DNA of 17,985 nucleotides from Pollutimonas sp036675955 (GCA_036675955.1 JAKFDW010000391.1:1-17985); one strand, 5' to 3'; counted from the first letter of the stretch, positions 1 through 7,707 are shown. The notes: a model not told the origin generated them from the letters alone. Numbers and translations: made by a program.

Positions 1-165
1 AACCATTTGTGTAACGGTATTGCGTAACAGAACGACATATTGATCAAAAGACTCAACCTGCCCTTGCAGTTTGATCCCGTTAACCAGGTAAATCGATACG
101 GGCACGTGATCCTTGCGCAAAGCATTTAGAAATGGATCTTGTAGTGTTTGCCCTTTGTTGCTCAT
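1..165 (-). CDS. hfq: RNA chaperone Hfq, N-terminal 55 residues (cut by the left window edge)
   Basis: Hfq is a hexameric Sm-like RNA chaperone that pairs small RNAs with mRNAs. The visible protein begins MSNKGQTLQDPFLNALRKD and carries the Sm1 motif region (VSIYLVNGIKLQGQVESFDQ, residues 23-42), followed by YVVLLRNTVTQMV. This matches the Hfq N-terminal half, including Gln8, Asp9 and Phe42 (E. coli numbering is nearly identical). The ATG is at 163-165, with a GGAG Shine-Dalgarno (complement of 174-177) about eight bases upstream. The C-terminal half, with the Sm2 motif, lies outside the window. In related bacteria hfq is followed by hflX, which would also lie off the left edge. hfq is downstream of hisC on the same strand after a 118-base gap, so it may have its own promoter as well as readthrough. 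The identification is secure from sequence. Confidence 0.97.
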   Translation of the reverse strand, partial: MSNKGQTLQDPFLNALRKDHVPVSIYLVNGIKLQGQVESFDQYVVLLRNTVTQMV

Positions 166-283
166 TGGCTAGGCTCCAATTGTGTTGTTATTTAAAGTAA
201 TTTTGGTGAAGGGGTCTACTGTACAGGGTTTTCCCTGAATACGCACTGGTACTCAGGTACTTTCGCGTCAGTTCTACTTCATT
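166..283 (-). promoter_or_regulatory. hisC-hfq intergenic leader with a small perfect hairpin
   Basis: This 118-base gap lies between the hisC stop and the hfq start and is AT-richer than its surroundings. It contains a perfect inverted repeat at 224-237 (CAGGG-TTTT-CCCTG on the plus strand; CAGGG-AAAA-CCCTG in the minus-strand transcript). There is no U-run immediately after the stem in the transcript, so it does not look like a standard intrinsic terminator. The hfq Shine-Dalgarno is at 174-177. I did not find a convincing pair of -35 and -10 boxes. A separate hfq promoter is plausible because of the gap length and the family's usual expression, but that is inference. Confidence 0.4.
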
Positions 284-1366
284 CTAATGTGTTTTCAGTA
301 TTATTTCGGACAAGGTATTGCATAGACGATCACAGTCGGCTTGAGTTCCGACAGTAATACGCAAAAACTGCTCGATTCGCGCAATGCCAAAATGCCGCAC
401 CAGAACGCCTTGTGCCCGCAGGGCGCGGCTCAACGCCGTGCCATCGTGTTCGGGATGGCGGGCGAAAACGAAGTTTGCCGACGATGGTAAAACTTGGAAT
501 CCAAGCGTTTGCAGTTGTTGCACGAGGGATTCACGGGCTTCGATGACTGCGAACCGGGTCTCGTTGAAGTATGCCGTGTCCTGCAGGGCGGCAATGGCCC
601 CGGCCTGCGCTATGGTATCCAGCGGATAGGAATTGAAGCTGTCCTTTACGCGCAATAGCCCATCAACAATTTCCTTGGCGGCCATCGCGTAACCAACGCG
701 CAGCCCCGCCAAGGACCGGGACTTCGACAGTGTGTGCACCACGATGATATTGGGGCATTCCGGCAGCAAGGCCACGGCCGTATCTCCGCCGAAATCGACA
801 TAGGCCTCGTCGACCACGACCGGCACATCCGGATTGGCGACGGCAATGTCCCGGATATCGGCAAGAGTCAGCGCGACGCCGGTAGGAGCGTTCGGATTGG
901 CAAAGATGATGCCGGCCGGCGTGACCCGATGCGGGCCGGTGTAGTCGGAGACGCGTATGGAAAAATCGTCGGCGAGTGGAATCGTTTGGCACGGAATGTC
1001 GTAGAGCTTGCAATACGTACGATAGAAGCTGTAGGTAACGTCCGGCATCAGCAAAGGCCGGTCGCCATGCCGGAACAGGCCATTGAAAATATGCGCCAGC
1101 ACCTCATCCGATCCATTGCCGGGGAAAACCTGCGCGGCCTCGATGCCATGCAGCGCCGCCACAGCCTGGCGCAAGGCCATGGCGTCATTGTCGGGATATA
1201 GGCGCAAGCTGTCGTTCGTTGCCGCCCTGATGGCCTCCAGGGCTCGCGGCGAGGGGCCGAATGGGTGCTCGTTGGTGTTCAGCTTCAGCAGATTGTCGAC
1301 TTTGGGCTGTTCGCCAGGCGTATACGGCGACAGATTTTGTACGTGGTCACTCCAGAAACGACTCAC
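284..1366 (-). CDS. hisC: histidinol-phosphate aminotransferase
   Basis: This is a PLP-dependent fold-type I aminotransferase that converts imidazole-acetol phosphate and glutamate to histidinol phosphate in histidine synthesis. At 360 residues it has the usual HisC length. Visible signatures are LNTNEHPFGPSP near the N-terminus (29-40), NPNAPTG (157-163) at the PLP pocket, VVVDEAY (183-189) with the PLP-pyridine aspartate at 186, and HTLSKSRSLAGLRVGYA with the probable Schiff-base lysine at 215. The start is GTG at 1364-1366, which overlaps the der TGA in a 4-base GTGA. A purine-rich AGGGGG precedes it by about five bases, which supports this start and translational coupling. The gene sits apart from any visible his operon, next to der and hfq, so it may be one of two hisC copies. 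Some HisC paralogues also act on aromatic amino acids, so the substrate is inferred from family membership. Confidence 0.93.
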   Translation of the reverse strand: MSRFWSDHVQNLSPYTPGEQPKVDNLLKLNTNEHPFGPSPRALEAIRAATNDSLRLYPDNDAMALRQAVAALHGIEAAQVFPGNGSDEVLAHIFNGLFRHGDRPLLMPDVTYSFYRTYCKLYDIPCQTIPLADDFSIRVSDYTGPHRVTPAGIIFANPNAPTGVALTLADIRDIAVANPDVPVVVDEAYVDFGGDTAVALLPECPNIIVVHTLSKSRSLAGLRVGYAMAAKEIVDGLLRVKDSFNSYPLDTIAQAGAIAALQDTAYFNETRFAVIEARESLVQQLQTLGFQVLPSSANFVFARHPEHDGTALSRALRAQGVLVRHFGIARIEQFLRITVGTQADCDRLCNTLSEIILKTH

Positions 1367-2805
1367 GATGCCCCCTGTGCATACGGATTATGAGACGACT
1401 TGAATTCGATGCGCAAAGGCGTGCCTTCAAGCTTGAACGTAGTGCGGAAACGTGTTTCCAGATAACGGCGATACGAATCGGAGATATTGTCCAGTGCGTT
1501 GCCGTGTATGACGATAAGCGGCGGATTCTGGCCGCCCTGATGGGCGTAGCGCATCTTGGGCCTGAAAATGCCTTTGCGCGGTGGCGGCTGCTGCTCGACC
1601 GCGGCCTGCAAAATACGGGTGAGCTTGGGTGTAGACAGCTTTGCAAATGCCGCGGCGTGCGCCGCATTGACCGACTTGATCAGGGCATTGACACCGGCGC
1701 CGTTGAGGGCCGACATTGTATGCATCTTGGCAAACGACAGGAAACGCAGCTTGCGCTCGAATTCGCGCAATATGGTTTCACGCTGATGCGCGTCCAGGCC
1801 GTCCCATTTATTGATACCGACGACCAGCGCCCTTCCCGTCTCCAGCACAAAGCCGGCAATATGGGCATCCTGATCAGAGATCTCGGTTTGCGCATCGAGC
1901 ATCAACAGCACCACATTGCATGCCTCGATGGCCTGCAATGTCTTGATCACGGAAAATTTTTCCACCGCCTCGAACACCTTCCCACGGCGGCGCAACCCCG
2001 CCGTGTCGATAAGCGTATAGGCAACTCCATTACGCTCGAATTCGATCTCAATGGCATCTCGGGTCGTACCCGGCATATCGAAGGCGATGACGCGTTCTTC
2101 ACCCAGCAGGGTGTTGATCAGCGTGGACTTTCCTACATTGGGCCGCCCGACAATCGCCAGCTTGATGCGATGGTTGACGGGCGCTTCATTTTCTTCATCG
2201 GCCTCGTCATCGAGGTCAATGTCGCCTTCGTCGTCGAACGCCGCATTGGCTTCGTCGAGATCGAAAACGGGCGCCTCTGATTCGACGGCTTCTTCCTGGT
2301 CGAGAAAGGACAAGGCGAGATCGATGAGGTCGACGACCCCGTCGCCGTGCGAGGCCGATATGGGATGGGGCTCGCCCAGGCCCAATTCGTGGAATTCGGA
2401 CGCGGCGGAGCCGTAGCGCATGCCTTCGGCCTTGTTCACCGCAAGGAACACGCGTTGGCCGGTTTTGCGCAACAGGCGTGCAATTTCGTGATCGTGGGCA
2501 TTGACGCCTGCCCGCGCATCGACCAGGAATATGACGACATCGGCTTCAGCAATTGCCTGCTGAGTCTGGCGCGCCATTTCAAGCAGGATGCCGTCCTTGG
2601 CAACTGGTTCGAACCCGCCCGTATCCACCGCAATGAATGGATGGCTGCCCACGCGCCCTTCGCCATAGTGACGATCGCGGGTCAGGCCCGAGAAGTCGGC
2701 GACCAGGGCCGCGCGGGAACGGGTAATCCGGTTGAACAACGTGGACTTGCCCACGTTGGCGCGGCCCACCAGGGCGACTACCGGTTTGAACTGAACACTA
2801 TTCAA
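1363..2805 (-). CDS. der: ribosome biogenesis GTPase Der (EngA)
   Basis: Der is a double-GTPase needed for 50S subunit assembly. The 480-residue protein has two tandem EngA-type G domains and a C-terminal KH-like domain. Domain 1 has P-loop GRANVGKS (14-21), DTGG (61-64) and NKAE (124-127). Domain 2 has GRPNVGKS (220-227), DTAG (267-270) and a later NKWD. Between them is a strongly acidic linker (about 170-208, rich in D and E). The C-terminal third includes the conserved KGIFRPKMRYAHQGG stretch. The start is TTG at 2803-2805, inside a 4-base TTGA overlap with the bamB stop. Upstream there is an in-frame TAA at 2833-2835 with no ATG or GTG before the P-loop, so TTG is the only sensible start. 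I see no strong Shine-Dalgarno, so expression probably depends on coupling to bamB. The first P-loop has Ala where Pro is usual. Confidence 0.96.
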   Translation of the reverse strand: MNSVQFKPVVALVGRANVGKSTLFNRITRSRAALVADFSGLTRDRHYGEGRVGSHPFIAVDTGGFEPVAKDGILLEMARQTQQAIAEADVVIFLVDARAGVNAHDHEIARLLRKTGQRVFLAVNKAEGMRYGSAASEFHELGLGEPHPISASHGDGVVDLIDLALSFLDQEEAVESEAPVFDLDEANAAFDDEGDIDLDDEADEENEAPVNHRIKLAIVGRPNVGKSTLINTLLGEERVIAFDMPGTTRDAIEIEFERNGVAYTLIDTAGLRRRGKVFEAVEKFSVIKTLQAIEACNVVLLMLDAQTEISDQDAHIAGFVLETGRALVVGINKWDGLDAHQRETILREFERKLRFLSFAKMHTMSALNGAGVNALIKSVNAAHAAAFAKLSTPKLTRILQAAVEQQPPPRKGIFRPKMRYAHQGGQNPPLIVIHGNALDNISDSYRRYLETRFRTTFKLEGTPLRIEFKSSHNPYAQGAS

Positions 2806-3959
2806 TTGACACCAACCAAAACCAAATTGCCATTACCTGTTTGCACCAGCACACCACGATTGGTGGCCAGCAATGGCGACGTAATGGCGTCGCCACCGAC
2901 CTGCACCCGACCCAGCAGCTTGCCGTCGGTACGCGAAAGAAAATGCACATATCCTTCGAGGTCGCCGAACGCCACGGCCTGCGGAATAACAGCGGGCGCG
3001 GAAAGACGGCGATTGCTCAGTGCATCCTGTTTCCAGACTTCCTGGCCATTAGCCAGCGAGTAGGCATGCACGACGCTGCGCTGATCGGCTGCATAAGCCT
3101 GCTGCGCATCGGTGGCCATGCCGGTATTGCTGGAAAAGTTCTGTTCCCACACGGGACGGCCGCCCTGGGACACGTCGAAGCACACCATCTTGCCCTGATA
3201 GCTTACACCGCAAAGCAAGGGGCCTTGTATCTGGGGAGTACCGACCACATCGCTGATCCGTTCGAGATCGGTAGCGCCTTGTGAAACCGCTATCGTGCCT
3301 TCCCACTGCACGCTGCCATTGCTGGCATTGATGGCCATCAACCTGCCGTTGGGCATGCCGGAAATCAGGAGGCCATCGACGATGATCATTTGCATATTGG
3401 TCTTGAGCGCCAGCGCCGGGCCAGGACGCTGGATATTCCAGCGCAGTTCGCCCGTGGCTGCATCAAAGGCCTGAATGCGGTAGTCGCTGCTGCGCACGAC
3501 GACGACGCCTGCACCGACCGACGGCGGGATATTGACCGCGCTGGAGGCTTTCGTTCGCCACTTTTCGGCGCCCGTGTCGTCAAAAGCGACAACAGTACCG
3601 TCGGCGGAAGCAACGGCTGTGATCTGGCCATCCGAACCGACTCCGGCGGTGAGTTCGCTTTTGGCATCGCCACGCCACTGGACGCGGCCCGAGGCGATAT
3701 CGACTTTAGCAACGGAACCGCTGGGTGTTGCCGCATAAACGGAATCGCCGATCATGACCGGCACAAATCCGTATCCGCCGTCGCTGCCTATGGACACCGA
3801 CCACGCCACATTGGCGGAGACGCCCGCCGCATATTCGGTCAAAGGCGCGGGATCGTAGCGTGGATTGCGATTGGAAAACAGTGAGCACCCGGCGAGCGCG
3901 GCAACACTGACTGCCAGCACGCTGTTACGCAAGACGCGGCGAGTAACGGATAAACTCAT
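2802..3959 (-). CDS. bamB: outer membrane assembly lipoprotein BamB
   Basis: BamB is the beta-propeller lipoprotein subunit of the BAM complex, which folds outer-membrane proteins. The 385-residue product starts MSLSVTRRVLRNSVL and has a lipoprotein signal ending in LAGC, with the lipidated cysteine at 25. The rest is a chain of PQQ-like/WD-type repeats, with recurring patterns such as SGRVQWRGDA, TGAEKWRTKA, TGELRWNIQ, NGSVQWEG, GRPVWEQNF, NGQEVWKQD and DGKLLGRV. These fit an eight-bladed propeller. The ATG at 3957-3959 is preceded by GGTGGAG, which lies within the last codons of the yfgM-like gene, and the gap to that stop is three bases. The position between yfgM and der matches the conserved hisS-yfgM-bamB-der order of proteobacteria. 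Confidence 0.96.
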   Translation of the reverse strand: MSLSVTRRVLRNSVLAVSVAALAGCSLFSNRNPRYDPAPLTEYAAGVSANVAWSVSIGSDGGYGFVPVMIGDSVYAATPSGSVAKVDIASGRVQWRGDAKSELTAGVGSDGQITAVASADGTVVAFDDTGAEKWRTKASSAVNIPPSVGAGVVVVRSSDYRIQAFDAATGELRWNIQRPGPALALKTNMQMIIVDGLLISGMPNGRLMAINASNGSVQWEGTIAVSQGATDLERISDVVGTPQIQGPLLCGVSYQGKMVCFDVSQGGRPVWEQNFSSNTGMATDAQQAYAADQRSVVHAYSLANGQEVWKQDALSNRRLSAPAVIPQAVAFGDLEGYVHFLSRTDGKLLGRVQVGGDAITSPLLATNRGVLVQTGNGNLVLVGVN

Positions 3960-3962
3960 AAG

Positions 3963-4598
3963 TCAGGCTCCACCTAAAGCATCAATTTTCAATCGAACGA
4001 TTTGCGCCACGGGATCGGACCCAAGCTCTTTCAGAGCGTCTTCCCATGCCGCTTTCGCCTCGGCTTGCTTGCCCTGCGCCAGCAGAATATCGCCGCGGCG
4101 ATCGGCATACAAACCTTCGAACGCCGCCGGGGCATCGGCAAGCTGGGCCAGGGCCGGCTCATATTGCTTCTGGTCCAGCAGCACGCCGGCCAGCCTTAAG
4201 CGCGCCAGCGACACCAATGCAATATCGGTGCTGTTTTTTATCAACCATTCGAGCTGTTCGCGAGCACCGTCGAGGTCGTTACGCTCTTGCAGCGCTTGTG
4301 CTGCAACAAGCACTCCGCGCGAGGTATAGCCCGACCCGGAAAAATCGCTGCGCAGAGTGGTGCTGGCAGCCTTGATTCTGGCCACCGCGTCATCGCCTTG
4401 TTGCGCGGCCGCACTTTCAAGGGCTTCGAAATAGCCCATTGCCTGCCCTGCCTTATGGCCTTCATACCACTGCCAACCACGCCAGCCCACAATGCCGGCC
4501 ACGACCACAAAGACCACGACGGCACATAGCGTACCGTACCGTTCCCACCACGCACGCAATGCGTCGAGCTTTTCCTGTTCTTCTAAATCGTATGCCAT
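3963..4598 (-). CDS. YfgM-like membrane-anchored TPR protein
   Basis: This 211-residue protein belongs to the YfgM/DUF2133 (TPR_21) family. It is a single-pass inner-membrane protein with a periplasmic tetratricopeptide region, and in E. coli it associates with SecYEG and PpiD to hand over secreted proteins. It starts MAYDLEEQEKLDALRAWWERYG, typical of the family, followed by a membrane helix at about 22-41 (TLCAVVVFVVVAGIVGW). The remainder is Ala/Leu-rich helical repeats (for example QALQERNDLDGAREQLEWL, GDILLAQGKQAEAKAAWEDAL). An earlier in-frame start at 4691 would add 31 Arg-rich residues overlapping hisS. I chose 4598 because the family begins here and AAAGGT lies about seven bases upstream. 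The hisS stop is two bases away. The function is from the family; the assignment is good. Confidence 0.9.
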   Translation of the reverse strand: MAYDLEEQEKLDALRAWWERYGTLCAVVVFVVVAGIVGWRGWQWYEGHKAGQAMGYFEALESAAAQQGDDAVARIKAASTTLRSDFSGSGYTSRGVLVAAQALQERNDLDGAREQLEWLIKNSTDIALVSLARLRLAGVLLDQKQYEPALAQLADAPAAFEGLYADRRGDILLAQGKQAEAKAAWEDALKELGSDPVAQIVRLKIDALGGA

Positions 4599-4600
4599 GC

Positions 4601-5890
4601 TTAGACCTTTAGTTTCAATTCTGTGACGAGGCGATCGAGCGCGATCGTTTCTTGCTGAGGCTGATCGCGCCCATCTTGGGCCCGCAACCATTTGACGCTT
4701 GCTGTTTGCGTGGCAAGTTCGTCGCTGCCTAGAATAACCGCAACCGTGGCGCCACTGGCGTCGGCGCGCTTGAACTGGGCCTTAAAGCCGGCAGGGCCCG
4801 CATGGACGATGACGCGCAAGCCGGCATCGCGCAAGGATTCGGCCAATTGGGCGGCAAGGCGCTGCGCATCGGGACTCTGATGGATGAGGTAGACCTGGCA
4901 TTCGGGCAACGCGGCCTGCTCGCCGGATTGTGCGCAGAGATCGAGCAAGCGCTCGACACCTATGGCAAAGCCGACTGCCGGCGCGGCTTTGCCGCCCAAT
5001 AGAGCGATCAGTCCATCGTAGCGGCCGCCGCCGCATACCGTGCCCTGCGCACCCAGCCGGTCGGTAACCCATTCGAAAACCGTCAGATTGTAGTAATCGA
5101 GACCGCGTACCAGTCGGGTGTTCAGTGTGTACTCGATACCGGCGTCGCGCAGGCGCTCGCAGACTCCTTCGAAATGGCCCAGGGACTCGCTGCCCAGGAA
5201 GTCGAAAAGCCGGGGCGCGTTATTGGCCATTTCCTGCATGGCAGGATTCTTGGTGTCGAGTACGCGCAATGGATTGGTATACATGCGTCGCTGCGCCTCG
5301 TCATCGAGTACGTCTTTATGCTGCTCCAGATACTCGATCAGTGCGCTGCGATGCGCGGCACGCTCTTCTGCCTGTCCCAGCGAGTTCAACTCGAGCCGGA
5401 TATCGGCAAGGCCCAGCGTTTTCCACAAACGTGAGAGCATCACAATGAGTTCGGCATCGACATCGGGGCCGGCAAAGCCCAGGGCCTCGACGTCAATTTG
5501 ATGAAACTGGCGATAGCGCCCGCGCTGCGGCTTTTCGTGGCGGAACACCGGGCCCATGGCGTACACCCGTTGAGGCCGGTCATAAAGAATATTGTGCTCG
5601 ATCGCGGCGCGCACCATGCCAGCGGTGAACTCGGGCCGCATGGTGAGCTGCTCGTCGTTAAGGGCGTCGGTGAATGTATACATTTCCTTTTCGACGATGT
5701 CGGTGACCTCGCCTATGCCCCGCGTAAACAGGCGGGTGTGCTCCAGCACCGGCGTGCGCATGTTGCGGTAGCCGTAGCTGGACAACCAGTCGCGAACCGT
5801 GGCTTCCAGCGCCTCCCACTGGGCGCTGGTATCGGGCAATACATCTTTCATGCCGGTCAGGGCACGGACCTTTTGAAACGACTGCGTCAT
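4601..5890 (-). CDS. hisS: histidine--tRNA ligase
   Basis: HisRS is a class II synthetase that charges tRNA-His. At 429 residues it is close to the E. coli length (about 424). Motif 2 is GPVFRHEKPQRGRYRQFHQ (113-131). The histidine-specific HisA loop is VRGLDYYNLTVFEW (261-274), followed by the glycine-rich CGGGRYDGL. Motif 3 is GFAIGVERLL (307-316). The C-terminal 100 residues form the anticodon-binding alpha/beta domain (VYLIHQSPDAQRLAAQLAESL). The ATG at 5888-5890 follows the ispG stop by 21 bases. No clear Shine-Dalgarno lies at the normal distance; the leader is A/T-rich with GCGGAAAA about 15 bases upstream. It belongs to the ispG-hisS-yfgM-bamB-der run. Confidence 0.97.
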   Translation of the reverse strand: MTQSFQKVRALTGMKDVLPDTSAQWEALEATVRDWLSSYGYRNMRTPVLEHTRLFTRGIGEVTDIVEKEMYTFTDALNDEQLTMRPEFTAGMVRAAIEHNILYDRPQRVYAMGPVFRHEKPQRGRYRQFHQIDVEALGFAGPDVDAELIVMLSRLWKTLGLADIRLELNSLGQAEERAAHRSALIEYLEQHKDVLDDEAQRRMYTNPLRVLDTKNPAMQEMANNAPRLFDFLGSESLGHFEGVCERLRDAGIEYTLNTRLVRGLDYYNLTVFEWVTDRLGAQGTVCGGGRYDGLIALLGGKAAPAVGFAIGVERLLDLCAQSGEQAALPECQVYLIHQSPDAQRLAAQLAESLRDAGLRVIVHAGPAGFKAQFKRADASGATVAVILGSDELATQTASVKWLRAQDGRDQPQQETIALDRLVTELKLKV

Positions 5891-5911
5891 AGAATTTTTA
5901 TTTTCCGCGGG

Positions 5912-7216
5912 TCAGACCCGCCCCTTGTAATTGTCCAGATGGCCGGCGCCGTATCGGCGTTCGACGTACTGCTCAACAATAGATTGAAATTCCTGGGCGA
6001 TGCTATCGCCTTTTAGCGTCACTGTGCGCTGGCCGTCGACAAAGACCGGAGCCGACGGGATTTCACCTGTGCCCGGAAGGCTGATGCCGATATCGGCATG
6101 CCGGCTTTCGCCGGGACCGTTCACGACGCAGCCCATGACAGCAACGTTCATGGTTTCGACGCCCGGATAGCGGGTCTTCCAGACCGGCATCTGTTCGCGC
6201 AAGTAGGCCTGTATGCTGTCGGCCAGCTCCTGGAATACCGTGCTGCTGGTGCGACCGCAACCCGGGCATGCTACCACCATGGGGGTGAAAGCGCGCAAGC
6301 CCATCGTTTGGAGGATTTCCTGCGCGACAACGACCTCGCGTCGCCGATCGCCGCCGGGTTCGGGTGTAAGCGAAATGCGTATGGTATCGCCTACGCCTTG
6401 CTGAAGCAGCACCGACAACGCCGCTGTGGAGGCCACAATGCCTTTGCTTCCCATGCCGGCTTCGGTCAGGCCCAGATGCAGGGGATAATCGCAACGCTCG
6501 GAGAGATCGCGGTATACCGTTATCAAATCCTGCACATGGCTTACCTTGCACGAAAGCACGATGGCATTGGGCGAAAGGCCAAGTTCTTCAGCGCGCTGTG
6601 CATTGGTGATTGCCGACACCACCAGCGCGTCGCGCATCACCGCCTGCGCGTCCCAGGGCTGGGCAAGCGCGCTGTTGCGGTCCATCATGCGGGCCAGGAG
6701 TTCGTGATCGAGGCTGCCCCAATTGACGCCTATGCGCACCGGCTTTTCGTAGCGGCAGGCGATTTCTATCATCTGGGCAAAATTGTCGTCGCGCTTTTTT
6801 CCGCCCCCCATATTGCCGGGATTGATGCGGTATTTGGACAAGGCCTGCGCACATTCCGGAAACTGCGTCAGCAGCTTATGGCCGTTGTAATGAAAGTCGC
6901 CCACCAGCGGAACAGAGATGTTCATGCGATCCAGCTGTTCGCGGATCGCAGCAACCTCGCGCGCGGCTTCCGGAGTGTTCACCGTGATGCGAACGAGCTC
7001 GGATCCCGCCATGGCCAATTCCTTGACCTGGATAGCCGTGGCGATCGCATCGGTGGTGTCGGTATTGGTCATGGACTGCACCACTACGGGCGCCCCGCCC
7101 CCGATTTGCACCGACTTGCCGCCCCAGCCCACGACGGCTGCCCGTGTGGGCCGCCGTGCGCAGGCGCCGACAGATGACGGATTGCTGCGTGAAATGCTGC
7201 CTGGAAGATCGTTCAT
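5912..7216 (-). CDS. ispG: 4-hydroxy-3-methylbut-2-enyl-diphosphate synthase (flavodoxin)
   Basis: IspG (GcpE) is a [4Fe-4S] enzyme that reduces 2-C-methyl-D-erythritol 2,4-cyclodiphosphate in the MEP pathway to isoprenoid precursors. The 434-residue protein has the N-terminal TIM-barrel part (VVVQSMTNTDTTDA, RITVNTPEAA, VGDFHYNG, KYRINPGNMG) and the C-terminal ferredoxin-like cluster domain. Cluster ligands are Cys317 and Cys320 (ACPGCGRT), Cys363 (MGCVVNGPGE) and the glutamate at 370. The length exceeds E. coli IspG (372) because of a central insertion around 240-300, as in other betaproteobacteria. The ATG at 7214-7216 overlaps the rodZ-like stop as ATGA. There is no strong Shine-Dalgarno, which suggests coupling. 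Confidence 0.97.
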   Translation of the reverse strand: MNDLPGSISRSNPSSVGACARRPTRAAVVGWGGKSVQIGGGAPVVVQSMTNTDTTDAIATAIQVKELAMAGSELVRITVNTPEAAREVAAIREQLDRMNISVPLVGDFHYNGHKLLTQFPECAQALSKYRINPGNMGGGKKRDDNFAQMIEIACRYEKPVRIGVNWGSLDHELLARMMDRNSALAQPWDAQAVMRDALVVSAITNAQRAEELGLSPNAIVLSCKVSHVQDLITVYRDLSERCDYPLHLGLTEAGMGSKGIVASTAALSVLLQQGVGDTIRISLTPEPGGDRRREVVVAQEILQTMGLRAFTPMVVACPGCGRTSSTVFQELADSIQAYLREQMPVWKTRYPGVETMNVAVMGCVVNGPGESRHADIGISLPGTGEIPSAPVFVDGQRTVTLKGDSIAQEFQSIVEQYVERRYGAGHLDNYKGRV

Positions 7217-7707
7217 TTTTTCAGGGATTTAAGCCAGTCGAATATAAGCCATGAATCGGGAATCCAGCCGCGCTCGATCGCGTAGAAGCCGGCGACAAAC
7301 AATAAAACCAGAATAATGAGAAACCAGCCCCAAGGCCTGTGCACCGGCTCGCCGTGTATCGGCAGATCGGCGGTCCCGAGCGAGCCCACGGGCGGCACGG
7401 GCACTGTTTTCGCGGCCGTGACACCGACCTGGTTATCGAGCATGGTAAGCAAGGCATCGACATCTGCCTCGAGGAACCGTGCGTAGTTCTTGACAAAACC
7501 TCGTAGTGAAACGCCTGTAGGCAGACGGTCCCATTGCTCGGTTTCCAGCGCCTCGAGCTGGCGGTGGGTGAACTTCAGCCTGGCGGAAACTTCTCCGGGC
7601 GACAAGCCTCGTGCTTCGCGCAGACTGCGCAGCGTGGGTCCGACTCCCGTGGGTGCGGGTGGGGCCACGACTTCGAGCCGGGCTTCTTTCAGCAATGGTT
7701 GATTCAT
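7213..7707 (-). CDS. short RodZ-like helix-turn-helix membrane protein
   Basis: This 164-residue protein has a cytoplasmic HTH_25/RodZ-type domain (about 24-88: GPTLRSLREARGLSPGEV, LETEQWDRLPTGVSLRGFVK, YARFLEAD) and a Pro-rich spacer (100-125). One membrane helix follows (about 127-144, GWFLIILVLLFVAGFY), then a tail of only about 20 residues ending in KSLKK. RodZ links MreB to the cell-wall elongation machinery. E. coli RodZ is about twice as long and has a periplasmic DUF4115 domain, which is absent here. The gene's place directly before ispG is the usual one for rodZ. A strong AGGAG lies five bases before the ATG (7705-7707), fixing this start over a longer in-frame reading into rlmN. It overlaps rlmN (ATGA) and ispG (ATGA). 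RodZ homology is confident; whether it acts with MreB is inference. Confidence 0.85.
   Translation of the reverse strand: MNQPLLKEARLEVVAPPAPTGVGPTLRSLREARGLSPGEVSARLKFTHRQLEALETEQWDRLPTGVSLRGFVKNYARFLEADVDALLTMLDNQVGVTAAKTVPVPPVGSLGTADLPIHGEPVHRPWGWFLIILVLLFVAGFYAIERGWIPDSWLIFDWLKSLKK

Noticed and set aside
1261..2280. Open frame of 339 codons on the plus strand, opposite der
   Set aside because: It is an antisense shadow of der and the start of hisC, with no recognisable domain and no ribosome-binding site.
4599..4691. N-terminal extension of the yfgM-like gene by 31 residues
   Set aside because: It overlaps hisS, is Arg-rich and lacks family similarity; MAYDLEEQEK is the typical family start and has its own ribosome-binding site.
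5419..5429. TTTTCCACAAA resembling a DnaA box
   Set aside because: It is a single relaxed match inside hisS with no cluster, AT-rich element or replication gene nearby.
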